From Ascarosepion bandense (Eukaryota; Mollusca; Cephalopoda; Sepiida; Sepiidae): 64,000 bases of DNA. Shown piece after piece: positions 32,857 through 42,964 of the stretch (the stretch's first letter is position 1; every line of letters begins with the position of its first letter). The notes beneath the pieces are model-generated. The model saw only the letters and a program-made list of their open reading frames with translations, ran no database searches and had not been told where the DNA came from. Location: positions 3,554,501 to 3,618,500 of the forward strand of contig JBBBDQ010001186.1 of assembly GCA_037127315.1 (NCBI GenBank). Direction: 5' to 3'. The translations under genes were made by a program, and so were the position numbers.

Positions 32857-34151
32857 ATATCCTGCCTGGTTCTGAATCTCGACGAATAACGATGACGGTC
32901 GTCTCGTCACACAACGACAAACAAGAATACGTATATATAAAATATAAAATTATATGCTTATTCTTCGTCAGTGACGGTTACGTGGAGTAGAAAGGTAGTC
33001 AAAGAGATATAGCGCATACGAAGGAGCTGCCGTGTTATCGTTAATCACCGAGAGTTCCCTGTTCTCTCTCTCTTCTTCTGTTTTCGGCCAGTAACCCCAG
33101 ACTGATACAATCTAAAATTTGTAATCAGTTTTAGGTTTTTCGGGTTGTCGCTTAATTGACATCAATCATATCTTTGTCGGCTATTGCCTTTCAAGCCATT
33201 GTTATCACCTATTTTCTGCCTTTGACGTCAATTATATCTGTGTTTCAGCCTTTGATGCTGAGCCCCGTCGCCAACATCCACGTCCGGAATACGTTCTTGT
33301 CAATCATATTTTTGCTGATCAATGTAATATATTACACAAGGAATCCTGTGTTTAAACATTTTTTAATTATGTAATTTAACGAAATTCATGAAATTAAGTA
33401 ATTGGACGAGGGATAAAACACGTAAAAAATATTTTTACCGATATTTTTAATTAAAAAATAATTTAATTCATTTGTTAATAATTCCAGAAATTTTCATTAA
33501 AATCTGACATTTATTTGATTTTAGCGAGAATTCCCTAATCAGTGTGTTTTTCATCCGTACAAAAAGAGCCAAAACACTAATCGTAAAAAAATAAGCAACA
33601 TTTCTGATGTATTAGAAAGGATTTAAAAATCTTAAAAATAATAAAAAATAATTCAGTTTTTTTCGTCTTGACAATGACGTAAACGTTTTTACGATAAAGG
33701 TTTGTTTTTATTAAGTTTGGGGTATTTTTTCATCTTAAGCAAAAAAAAAAAAAGGAGGTGCCTTGAGTAAACTAATATAGTTTTCACTGTTTAGGTTTCC
33801 GTTCACATTTACCGATTTTCTTCTTCTATCTCTTTGAATGCAAGCCGAACCATTGCGTGCCAAAATGCGTGCTAAAATGAGGATTTTCACGTTTGTTCCT
33901 ACTTTGAGGAAGTGGGTCGAGCTGAAAATTTTCAACAAAACTTCGGAATTTTAAACAAAAATTGAATTAGAAACAAAAGAACGGAAAGAAAGAAGAAGAA
34001 AAACGAATGAGAATAAGAAAGATAAAAAATTATAATCGAAAAAACAATCAAATGAAAAATTGACTCAATGAACCGAACCGAATGGAACGACCTTTCTAGC
34101 TAACCTATTAGATAAATGATAAAATGACTTTTTTAATGTTTGTCTCTAAAT
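32857..34151. other. Mostly unassigned; one short shared repeat at 32920-33025
   Basis: 32920-33025 is an inverted match to 13857-13955 and includes 'tattcttcgtcagtgacggt'. The rest is AT-rich without recognisable coding or repeat content. Confidence 0.45.
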
Positions 34152-34486
34152 AGAAGGGTCATTCAAGAAATAAGTTGAATTTTTCGGTATAAGGACATCT
34201 ACGAGGGTCATTCAATAAATAAGGTGAATTTTTTGGTATATGGACTTTTACGAGGGTTATTCAATAAATAAGGAGAATTTTTTGGGATATGGACTTTTAC
34301 GAGGGTCATTCAATAAATAAGGAGAATTTTTCGGTATATGGACTTTTACGAGGGTCATTCAATAAATAAGGAGAATTTTTTGGGATATGGACTTTTACGA
34401 GGGTCATTCAATAAATAAGGAGAATTTTTCGGTATATGGACTTTTACGAGGGTCATTCATTAAATAAGGTGAATTTTTCGGTATGA
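34152..34486 (+). repeat. 49-bp tandem array derived from a mariner terminus
   Basis: About 6.8 copies of a 49-bp unit, with starts at 34201, 34250, 34299, 34348, 34397 and 34446. Core 'acgagggtcattcaataaat' is the terminal-inverted-repeat type of mauritiana-like mariners, followed by 'aaggagaatttttcggtata'. Two unit types alternate (ttcggtata and ttgggatat), suggesting two-unit amplification. Ends abruptly at an S1 body. Confidence 0.9.
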
Positions 34487-34711
34487 TTATCCCGCAGATG
34501 ATTATCCCGCAGTAGGTTGCCATTGCTTTCTGCGGTAGAGCGGTTGCCAGCCAAGGCTATAGAACCCAATCTGTTCTGTTATTTGTCTCATAGCTAGAGG
34601 GGTAATATATCTATTATATCATTAAGTAGTAATTAGTGGGGGATCAGTTGATTACTTCATAACAATGTAAAACTGATCCCCCACTTTATGCCCAGTAGAA
34701 GTCATAATTGT
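34487..34711 (-). mobile_element. S1 SINE second body and hairpin linker
   Basis: Reversed second-monomer body ('gattatcccgcagtaggttg' to 'ctcatagctagagg'), then hairpin 34638-34682 and linker to 'cagtagaagtcataat'. Interrupted at 34712 by a LINE-A fragment. Confidence 0.85.
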
Positions 34712-34865
34712 GCTTTACTTGCACTTCTCACTTGTGAAACTTCCTTCCTTGAGTTTGTTTCATTGATAACTACAATCATCTTTAATACTTGCTTCGACAA
34801 TTCCTTTACCCTGTTTTTTTTTTTATAACTGTAACCCCCTACACACTAGTAGCGCTCCCACCTTG
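34712..34865 (+). pseudogene. LINE-A 3' end fragment
   Basis: 'cttgcacttctcacttgtga' (an SRTSRLW-region equivalent), 'tgataactacaatc', a T run and 'cccctacacactagtagcgc'. Closest match is the end of the copy at 15920-17545, including the variant 'acactagtagcg' and the fusion to a reversed S1. Confidence 0.82.
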
Positions 34866-35448
34866 CTAGCCATACGAGATACACGCTTGGGCGATCATCT
34901 CTGAAAGACTGACTGGGCAGAAGATTATCTCGCAGTAGGTTGCCATTGCTTTCCGCGGTAGACTGGTTGCAAGCCAAACCTATAGAACCCAATCTGACCT
35001 GATATTTATTATTAAGAGATGTATTATATTATTAAGTAGAAATTAATGGGGGATCAATGTACTACTTCATAACAATATAAAACTGATCCCCCATTTTATG
35101 CCCAGTAGAAGCCATAATCATGTATTCAACTATTATATTCAGTGAGTCAGTTAAGTCCCATACGTTATACACGCTTGGGCGATCATGTCTCGAAAAAGAC
35201 ATGACTGATTGGGCAGATTATTATCCCATAAAAGATTGCCATTACCTTCTGCGATAGACTGGTTGTCAGCCAAGGCTATATATTCCAATCTGTTCTTTTA
35301 TTTAACCCATAACTGGAGGGAAGTGACTGAATAATACCTTTCCCAAGGTTTTTTGTAAGTAAGTGAATGCAAGGAATTCAAGTGAAATTCGAACTCAGCT
35401 CCCCAATTTCTCATTCCGAGCCGATATCCACTGCACCACAATGCACAT
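34866..35448 (-). mobile_element. S1 SINE dimer joined to a LINE-A 3' end, second locus
   Basis: Reversed dimer: second body 34866-35020, hairpin 35048-35092, first body and full tRNA-like head to 'cactgcaccacaatgcacat' at 35448. Same LINE-SINE junction as at 17545. Retains the head region that the 17.5-kb copy lost. Confidence 0.85.
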
Positions 35449-36699
35449 CTGCACCTTAGTGAACTTTATTGGCTGTATTTGCGTATATATTCTCGTTAGG
35501 GTTGTGTACGGTTTTGAATTTCTCTTAAACTGGTCTTTAGCCGCGGTTACGGAGCCCAATCTGCACTGCCGTTTAACCTATAGTTAAGGTAGTGAAGACT
35601 TCATCTCTCTTGCTTACTGAAAATACTCTTCACAACTAATATTCGATTTTCAATTTTAACTTAAGAATATTTTTAATAAACAATCCTCACATGGATCGTA
35701 TAGAAAAAACCTGTTGAAATGTTACCTGAGAGAATGTCATAAATTTCAGTCACCTATGAAACGAAATCATGTATTTATTCTCAAGTGTATTTGTGCGAAA
35801 GTGAATGCAGCTATGTCGGTCAAAATGAGAATTCGTTTTTTTTCCCCGAGTCATTAAACCTTACACCTTTTCATAATTTGAGATAATAATAAAAACAATT
35901 TTTTTTTCTTTTTTGTATAACTTAAAAATAAAAATAAAGAAATCTTACGTACGTCAAAATGCACATATTGAAAAGTCGTAGCATTATTTAGTTCTTAGTA
36001 GGTGGTTTGAGAATATTTCTTTTCAAACCCTTTTGGCACAGTCTCTCTGGAGACAGCACATTCGTCAAAACGAAGCCTTAAATTAAAAGAAAGCAATTCG
36101 ATCGCCTGCCTTTGCAAAATGTTCACCGCGAAAGTCCGACATTTTAAGGCGAGCCTAATGAGGTCTGAAAATTTAGAAAATGGATTTCTAGGGATTTTGT
36201 TTCATTTAATATTGGAACTTAAGCTATCGACAAGTAAAAAACAAAAAAACACCAAGGTTGAAATGCAATATATTTTTTCTAAAATTCCTGCTGAATTGAG
36301 AGAATTACGCGTAAGAAGAGTGATTTACGCCAGACGTACAAGTAGAGGCGACGATAAAAAAAAGCTTTAAAAAGCCGGGGGTTTTATGAGGTCAGACATA
36401 CCGAGAAACATACAACTAACGTCTTTACACAACTAACGTCTTAGTTACACACACATGATTCGTTAATTTATAAGTATTGAACATGACTATTTCTGACAAA
36501 TTAATATATATTAAAACAAAGGTTGTATTGAAATTGTCCATTGTTGATTTAATTTTACTCTAAATCTAACATATGAATAACAAAATACATTTATTTCTTT
36601 AAAATTATAAACAAATTAAATTGCAATGTACAAACGGAAATATTATGTTGCAAAATTAAAAATGAATATGATATAATATTTGTCTATACTTCTGAGATG
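35449..36699. other. No recognisable feature
   Basis: AT-rich. An open frame 36119-36370 (83 codons) is basic, with no family I recognise and no supporting context. Confidence 0.45.
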
Positions 36700-37305
36700 A
36701 GGTGGTATTTAAATTGTTCGGACTGTTGTCCTCATCTTTATTGCCATATTCACTAAGTTTCGGCCGTTGTACGCTTTGTCTATTAGACTTCTGAGATGTG
36801 GTGTTATTTACATTATTTACATTGATCGGACTGTTATCCTCATCTATTTTAACATGCTTACGACGTTTCTTATCAACATAATTACTTTCTAATTTTTAGA
36901 TGTTATGCTAAGTATATATAAGTCTCATTTGACTAAAGAACTTTAAATGTTAATCTTTCTGCATTACTTATCTATACTTCAGAGAGGAGGTAATATTCAA
37001 TTTATTTACATTGTTTGGACTGTTGTACTCATCTTTTTTGTCATGTTTACGACATTTCAGTCGTTATACGTTCCGGCCTTCTTCAGATGCTAGGAACTTC
37101 GTACCGAATTCTTTATTCGATCACTGTGGTATATCATTCTCATTCAATTTGCAATGCCACTTCTGGTAGCCGTGTAGTTATTTCCATTTAACTTAATTTT
37201 TTAAGTTATTTGTTCACCACTGCTGTAGCCTGATATTGAACTCAAAACTTTGGGTCAAATGAATGGAACTAACCAAACCCTATATCCACTGAGCTATGTG
37301 TCCTT
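36700..37305 (-). mobile_element. S3 tRNA-derived SINE plus extra 3' tails
   Basis: Full copy on minus: tRNA-like head 37305-37230 ('tagctcagtggatatagg' A-box region, TGAGTTCAATATC B box), body with 'caccagtggtgaacaa'-type segment, then 'atctgaagaaggccggaacg', 'cgtaaacatgac', 'gatgagtacaacagtcc', 'aacaatgtaaataa' ending about 36995. Two further partial tails in the same orientation lie at 36700-36795 and 36825-36880. The 3' part contains CTGAAGA, a GGCC stem and GAAA/GAAAT, hammerhead-like. Confidence 0.75.
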
Positions 37306-37359
37306 CCTTACCGAAAGTAGCATTGCACATGGAATAAAAACGATATACCCCAGTGATCA

Positions 37360-37490
37360 AAATAAGGTTTTGGTTCTAAATTCTCAGTACCTGAAGAAGG
37401 CAGGAGCATAAAAGAGCCGAAAGGTCATAAACATAGCAATAAAGATGAGGACAACAGACCGAACAATGTAAACAATGAAATATTATGTTA
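37360..37490 (+). mobile_element. S3 SINE 3' tail
   Basis: 'tacctgaagaaggcaggagc', 'agagccgaaaggtcataaac', 'caataaagatgaggacaaca' and 'aacaatgtaaacaatg'. Opposite orientation to 36700-37305, making a loose inverted pair. Confidence 0.75.
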
Positions 37491-37552
37491 AAGAATTTTT
37501 TAAAATAATAGTTAAATTAATAAAATCTGTACAAGGGATATATAAATTGTGG

Positions 37553-37740
37553 GTCTTACAGCCACGATCACCGAAGTTAAGCAATTTTAAGGCTGTTCAG
37601 TACCTAGATGGGTGACCGCTTGCGAATAACAGGTGCTCTAAGCTTGGATGTGAGAGTGGTTTAATAGTTAATGACTCTGAGTTGTTACTCGGAGAGACGA
37701 CTACCCATAAAACTTTTTACATCCCTCGCCAGCCAGAAAA
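37553..37740 (+). mobile_element. 5S rRNA-derived SINE or 5S pseudogene with tail
   Basis: 'gtcttacagcca' matches the 5S rRNA start, then about 28 nt are missing, and 'cgatcaccgaagttaagcaa' to 'gatgggtgaccgcttgcg' and 'aacaggtgctctaagctt' follow the 3' two thirds of 5S rRNA to 37645. Internal Pol III control elements (box A AAGTTAAGCAA, intermediate element, box C) are recognisable. A non-5S tail of about 80 bp with a GGATGT/ACATCC pair ends in an A run at 37737. The attached tail argues for a SINE3-type element rather than a plain gene relic. Confidence 0.8.
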
Positions 37741-37927
37741 AAAAAGAATCTTTTACACACACGCATTTTGCTACTGACTACTATTTCTATTTCACTCTTT
37801 TTTCTCTTATCGGTTATTTCTCACTCACACTCTCTTTTTCAACTTAAATTGACCGACCGTTTTCTTTTTCCACCTACTTAGCGGCGGACACATAAAAAAA
37901 GAAACAGATTACCCACATAATTGAGCA

Positions 37928-38590
37928 GGTGGAAAGTTCTCCTGTAACGTTACGCAGCCCTCATTCTGTCATCCACCTGCTCAGGCCCTTCAAATACGTT
38001 ATCCGCTGTTTTCCTCTGTCTCTTTTTCCCTCTATCTGGCCTGTTAGTATCAGGTTCTCCAAGCCCTCCTTCCTCATTGCATGTCCCAGGAACTTCAGTT
38101 GTCTCTTCCTGATGCTCAATATGAATTTCCTTTTTGTTTCCATTCTTTCAAACACCTCGTCATTGCTCACATGCTCTGTCCACGATATCCACAGAATTCT
38201 TCTGTAGAACCACAGTTCAGCTGCTTCAAGTTTTCCCCCCATCTTTGTTGATATTGTCCAACATTCACTACCATATTGAAGAACTGACAATCCAGTACTC
38301 TCTTCTTTGTTCCTAGTGAAAGTTTCCTGTGTCCTAATACTTTACTCAGCTTCTGGAATGCGTTATTTGCCATGCCAATTCGGCTTTGGATCTCTGTGAC
38401 GAATATTCCCCAGGTATTTAAATTTTTGTGCCAGCTTGATTTTAGTATCCCCCACCTGTATTTGGCACTTTTGCTGATGACCATGCATTCAGTTTTCTTG
38501 CAGTTTATTTGTAGTCCTTTCTTCTCACTCTCTTCAGCTCCCTTTTGGTCTTTCCGTCTCTGCAATCAGCATTGTATCGTCTGCGTCTTT
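37928..38590 (-). pseudogene. RTE-B LINE, 3' third
   Basis: Long minus frames: KKGLQINCKKTECMVISKSA (38510-38450), SRIGMANNAFQKLSKVLGHR, KLSLGTKKRVLDC, then shifted SVLQYGSECWTISTKMGGKL, RRILWISWTEHVSNDEVFER, RKRQLKFLGHAMRKEGLENL, GQIEGKRDRGKQRITYLKGL to 37961. Few frameshifts, so relatively young. The last coding block (ATRDRETWRAM) is missing at the 3' end. An S3 SINE abuts at 38590. Confidence 0.92.
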
Positions 38591-38870
38591 TCGGACTATT
38601 TTCCTGATCTTTGTTGCCATTTGTACGACGTTTCCGTTGTACGCTCCGGCCTTCTTCGTGTGTTAGAAATTTCGGACCGAAACCTTTATTACGATCAATG
38701 GGGTATACCATTCTCATCCGTTGTGTGAAGCTTCTTTTGATAGTCATGAGTTATCTCCATCTAATCAGACTGTTTATGTTACTTGTTCATAACTGCTGTA
38801 GTCTGGTATTGAACTCACAACTCTTTCGGTCAAGTCACTATAACTAACCAACGTCTAAGGCCATGGCTCA
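38591..38870 (-). mobile_element. S3 SINE, near full length
   Basis: On plus, the reversed tail 'tcggactattttcctgatct', 'cgacgtttccgttgtacgct', 'ccggccttcttcgtgtgtta', body, and tRNA-like head with 'attgaactcacaactctt' (reversed B box) and 'taaccaacgtctaaggccat' at 38815-38870. Abuts an RTE-B copy. Confidence 0.82.
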
Positions 38871-39380
38871 GATTGATAGTTCCAGTGGATAAATTGCGTA
38901 CAACGGACGAAACGTTGTGAATATGGCAATAAAGATGAAGACCACAGTCCGAACAATGTAAATGATGTAAAAAAAAACATTATTTGTTGGGTTCATTTAT
39001 CTGGTCAAGCGTTAAAGTGCGCTAGATTAAATGATGGTTTCTTTTACAAAGGGGTGCGCAAGCTTGCTACCCGAAAGCACATTTTCTTTACTCAAAAATC
39101 TCGACTATGGACTCTATTTCAAATACAGAAAAGCCTTGCGTTCAATACTTGGCTACAACAGAGGGTAGAAAAACTTGGTGAGATGATTTAGGGAATTAAT
39201 TGAAACTACGATATCCAGAAGAGGTATGGCACCTGGAGTTAGAACAATCTATCCGCTCCACGTGGACTAAATAAAGATTTAAATATAACAACTGAAAAAG
39301 ACCGGTGCGTACAACGAGCGAAACGTCGCAAACATGGCAATTAATATGAAAACAACAGTCCGAACTGCGTAAATAGTTAA
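38871..39380 (+). repeat. S3 SINE tails and unassigned sequence
   Basis: Two plus-strand S3 tails, 38885-38970 ('caacggacgaaacgttgtga', 'agtccgaacaatgtaaatga') and 39290-39375 ('gcgtacaacgagcgaaacgt', 'caatta', 'cagtccgaactgcgtaaat'). Sequence between them is unassigned. Confidence 0.6.
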
Positions 39381-39413
39381 AATATCTCATCTCATATATA
39401 TATATATACTATA

Positions 39414-39469
39414 GTCATCCGTAAACAGATCTGTTTCGCTGTATTACAGCCCATCAGTACGGCTTAGAC
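39414..39469 (-). ncRNA. Hammerhead ribozyme, decayed copy
   Basis: On minus: GTC, loop, CCGTA (stem I), CTGATGG, GCT, gtaatac, AGC (stem II), GAAA, CAG/CTG (stem III), GTT, TACGG (stem I) and GAC (outer stem I). Stem I is a perfect 5 bp. Core position A9 is G (CTGATGG for CTGATGA) and the cleavage triplet is GTT rather than GTC. The A9 change is expected to impair cleavage. Homologous to 41314-41368. Upstream the element extends to about 39700 and includes 'gggtttcaatcctggg'. Confidence 0.75.
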
Positions 39470-39735
39470 TCCGGTCGCTTCCTAACCCAGGATTGAAACC
39501 CGACCGAATTGGCGTCAGTCGCCGATTCTCCGGTTTGTGTAAATACCCCCGATGAAATTTAGCCCCTGACACACCTTCCGAGAAAAGAAATCGGATAAAA
39601 TTACTATTTGTGCACACTGCTAGCGGAGCGGGCATTTATACACTGTATCAGCAGTGTATCACCTACTAACTCGAAGCCCGCATAAGCAGAATGTGGTGAC
39701 AAATTTAAAGATATGTTAAATATATGGTCAGTGCG

Positions 39736-39737
<2 letters not shown>

Positions 39738-39782
<45 letters not shown>

Positions 39783-39980
39783 AACAATTAAGAGTAAAAA
39801 ACTTACCTTCGGAAGGATGTTTTCAACTAGCGTCCAGTTGGCAGTCAAAAATAAACAGGGTTTAATACATCATTTAACTCAATACATGTCCCTCTTTCCT
39901 CTCACCATAGGGTGAATATTGTGCTGATATTTTTTGAGCACAATATCCACACCAGATTCATCAGCCAACCAGAACCTACA
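39738..39980 (-). repeat. (TA)n and an adjacent CTGATGA-bearing repeat
   Basis: (TA)n 39739-39780. The minus-strand unit (39975-39785) contains 'ggctgatgaatctggtg', an inverted pair ATATTGTGCT/AGCACAATAT, and runs into the (TA)n, the same arrangement as at 12020-12100 and 44040-44163. Confidence 0.55.
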
Positions 39981-40728
39981 GAAAAGACTTGCCTAGATAG
40001 CAGAGTGGAATCTCCGAGCTGTTATATAAACCATCTACCAATTTGCTGAGTAGATTTAAGATGTCTGTTTCAACTTCAACTACAGCTAATTACTGGCTGT
40101 TACTATCTAAAAATTCTACATATATATTGAGAAATGGAGAGGATAAAAAATAATGAATAGATAAAGCTGAAATAACTCGACAGTAAATTCTATAATGATT
40201 TTTTAGGGAGCGTTAACAATTTATATTTCAAGAAAGAAATAATTATTTTCCATTCGTAAGCTGAGCTTTTTTTCCGTTTAATTTTTCACTCTAAATCGGA
40301 AAAACCGAAGCATTTTCTTCATTTTCAACATGTTTTTTTTTCTATCCTGCCAAGACGATTAAAAATATAGTAATGACTAAATTGCTGAGTTAAACGGAAA
40401 TTAAAAAAGAGAGAAACGGACGAGGCAGTAAAAAAAGCGGGAAAATAACTGAAAACTTGAAGGTTTTTAAAAATATGGCCAAGCAAACGCTGATAAGGTT
40501 TGCTTGACTTATATATGAATCCATTCCCTTGAAAAGACACAACATCTAAATGATGCCCATTCGAATCATTCAACAGAAAGTTGCAGAAAGAATAGATAAG
40601 CCAATGCAACAAACACACATATTATATGCACTCGAACAGCTATATAGTTACACACATACATGTACATATAAATAAACTTTCACACACAAAAACCACACAC
40701 CTAAATATATATATATATAGTGTATCGA
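39981..40728. other. No recognisable feature
   Basis: AT-rich, short (TA)n at about 40705. No supported feature. Confidence 0.5.
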
Positions 40729-40990
40729 TGCAGCAAATAATTTTCTAAACATATACTGTTAAATATAAGAAACAATGAATGTCTATTATGTTTGATCATG
40801 AGCCGTTCTAAACATCTTATTTTGGCTTTAATTTCAGTTGAAAATAAAGCCAAAAATTCTCCAAACTTTGGATAGTTTTTTACTAAGTTGGTTCTAAGCT
40901 TTCGGCTCACATGAGCCATCTTTGCAGTGGTTATTAAGACGGTAACACAATAACATCCACCATCACCGACGATTTTATTTTGTGTTGACA
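40729..40990. repeat. Second copy of the 23673-23982 repeat, reversed
   Basis: 'ttttctaaacatatactgtt', 'gaatgtctattatgttt', 'ctaagttggttctaagcttt' and 'catccaccatcaccgacgat' match the 23.7-kb repeat in reverse order and strand. The CTGAAGA motif is disrupted here. Confidence 0.7.
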
Positions 40991-41239
40991 TAAAACTCCG
41001 CTAGGCAACGGCAATAGTTACTAAAAAATAACAAACGCAGTTCGCAACTTCGTAATGCGGTTCTATGACGTCACACCGCGTGAGAGCTCGAAATGACAAC
41101 AGAACCATGTATTCAAATGCAATGTAATGTGCTTTGACCGGATTTAAACATGATTTTATTAAGTGTGGGTTGTTTGAATTTAATGTACATGGCCTCTAAT
41201 ATCTGAAGGTTCTTTTTACTGTGTGTATGTGTATATATA

Positions 41240-41375
41240 TATATGAGGGCCCGTAACTCTGAGGTAGTATCGCCAACTGTCGGGTTTCAATCCTAGATTA
41301 AAAGCAATCGGCTGTCTAACCGTACTGATGAGCTCTGATACAGCGAAACAGATCTGTCTGCGGATGACTATAAAG
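41240..41375 (+). mobile_element. Hammerhead-bearing repeat unit
   Basis: Short (TA)n at 41232-41243, then 'gggcccgtaact', 'gtcgggtttcaatcctagat' and the ribozyme to 41368, ending 'gactataaagagagagag'. The part from 'cgggtttcaatcct' on matches the element at 39414-39560 on the other strand, so this is a dispersed repeat. Hammerheads are established in Penelope-like retroelements and retrozymes; which it is cannot be told from the fragment. Confidence 0.65.
41314..41368 (+). ncRNA. Hammerhead ribozyme, type I, intact core
   Basis: A self-cleaving RNA motif. Stem I inner CCGTA (41320-41324) pairs with TGCGG (41359-41363, one G-U). CTGATGA is at 41325-41331. Stem II GCT/AGC (41332-41334, 41342-41344) has a 7-nt loop. 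GAAA is at 41345-41348. A short stem III ACAG/CTGT (41348-41351, 41354-41357) has a 2-nt loop. The GTC triplet (41356-41358) predicts cleavage after 41358. Outer stem I GTC/GAC (41314-41316, 41366-41368) is separated by a small internal loop. Every invariant core base is present. The very short stem III is like that of hammerheads in Penelope-like elements, which often act as dimers. Activity is inferred. Confidence 0.88.
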
Positions 41376-41864
41376 AGAGAGAGCTTTAAAATTTAACAGA
41401 CAAACTGACACGTCGATAAAAACAAAATTTTTAAATTTGTGCATGTATATATGCGTGCGTATATAAATCTTTATATGTGTCTGTTTGCCAGTGTATGTGA
41501 ATATACTCGTCTATTTTTCCATGTGTGGATGTTTGTAGGTTTATTTATGTGTGCGTTCTTTCTCTTCCTCGTTTAATATATGAATACCTTTCTAAATCTA
41601 ATAAATTGTTTAATTTAGAATTTTTTTTAATTTCGCAATAATAATAATGTAGATTTAATAGTCAATTAATACTGTTGAGCTCAATTTAATCAAATATTAA
41701 TATTAAAAATCATTTTTAAGTCTGGAAAAAATGGTTGTAAAAAAAAAGAGAGCTAAGCACATGAACATCAGCCAAAGCGATTTGGTGAGCCAGTACGAAG
41801 TCCAAAGAAAAAACCCGAGACGAGTAATCAATAACAAAAAAGGGCTCAATACGTAAACAGAGCA

Positions 41865-41866
<2 letters not shown>
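41376..41866. other. No recognisable feature
   Basis: AT-rich with short (GT/TA)-like runs. No supported feature. Confidence 0.5.

Positions 41867-41904
<38 letters not shown>
41867..41904 (+). repeat. (TA)n microsatellite
   Basis: About 19 TA units. Confidence 0.95.
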
Positions 41905-41906
<2 letters not shown>

Positions 41907-42700
41907 CTACCTTGAATAAGTACTTGCTGATTTTTCATGAAAAGTAATGTATTGTCCATCGCTAGACATTATTTCTTTCCATCTTTCTGGCAGTATTTGA
42001 ATTCTACGTCAGAAAAACGATAGGTTTTTAGAGGCTAACCACGAGTCGGCCTATTTTTTTTATCTTCATGTGCTATCTATCGGTACAAGGGATAATCGGA
42101 CGGGCAATGTCGGTGCAATGATGGTAAATACGGTGAGTGGGGTAGGACTTCCCATTTAAGCGTTTCCAAGTAGGTTTTCAACCATTTTGCAACATGTGGC
42201 CTAGCATTGATACGTTGCAAAATCACTTTGTCGTGTCTTTGCTCGTATAGCGGCTGTTTTGTTTTCTTCAACGCTCGTCTCAAATGCATCAGTTGATCGT
42301 TAGCGATCTCACGTGATGGTTTCGGTCGGTTTGTGCAGCTCATAACAACCTAGACCCAGATAATCCCACCAAATGCAAAGCAAAAGCTTCGAACCGTGGA
42401 TATTCGGCTTTCCCACCGATGTTAATGCATGGTCGGGATTACCCCACGATTGGGGCTATCTTAATGCAAAAAAAAAAAATTCATCGCCGGTTACAAAAAC
42501 CCCTTCCTTTTTTACGGCCGAAGCAGCTGTTCACACGCGAAAAGACACCGTTCGACTTCAACTCATACGGCACCCAATATTCTTGCTTTTGAATCATTTT
42601 TTATTCTTTCTAACGTTTCGAAACGATTGTGCGAGTTTCGTTCAATTTTGACCTAAAACGTGAAATTGAAGCTTTTCTCCATTTTAGAAAAAATCGTTTT
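41905..42700 (-). pseudogene. Mariner transposase pseudogene (second mariner family)
   Basis: Minus frames read QKQEYWVPYELKS (42600), CEQLL-like remnant, SWGKPGHA-like remnant, a KPNIHGSKLLLCIWW equivalent, ANDQLMHLRRALKKTKQPLY, EQRHDKVILQRINARPHVAK, TYLETLKWEVLPHSPY, and near 41990-41930 ILPERWKEIMSSDGQY. In the second catalytic block HDNARPH has become RINARPH, so the Asp is lost, and several stops and frameshifts occur. Related to the mauritiana group and different from 22482. Termini not identified; (TA)n and (CA)n tracts lie at both sides. Confidence 0.85.
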
Positions 42701-42709
42701 TGCAACCCA

Positions 42710-42710
<1 letters not shown>

Positions 42711-42772
<62 letters not shown>
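42711..42772 (+). repeat. (CA)n microsatellite
   Basis: About 31 uninterrupted CA units. Confidence 0.97.
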
Positions 42773-42775
<3 letters not shown>

Positions 42776-42964
42776 GCTTCAAGCAATACGTAATCGAAAA
42801 CTGCAGTCACTATTGAATTCTATCAAAGGTCGTTGATGTTTGCCGATTGGTCAATTCCTACCACGTTGTTCACGTCGGCGCACTGGAGTTTTACATAAAT
42901 TTATGCTCATTATTTAATACCCACACCTAGTTAATATGCAGATTTTCTTTTATGAGCCGTGTCT

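Noticed and set aside
32857..33390. Possible solo LTR starting 'tgttatatcctgcc' right after an RTE fragment
   Set aside because: No convincing CA end or target duplication found, and RTE sequence does not resume afterwards.
34152..34486. CRISPR array
   Set aside because: The 49-bp units are continuous tandem repeats without unique spacers, in eukaryotic DNA.
36119..36370. 83-codon basic open frame as a small gene
   Set aside because: No recognisable domain and no supporting context in AT-rich DNA.
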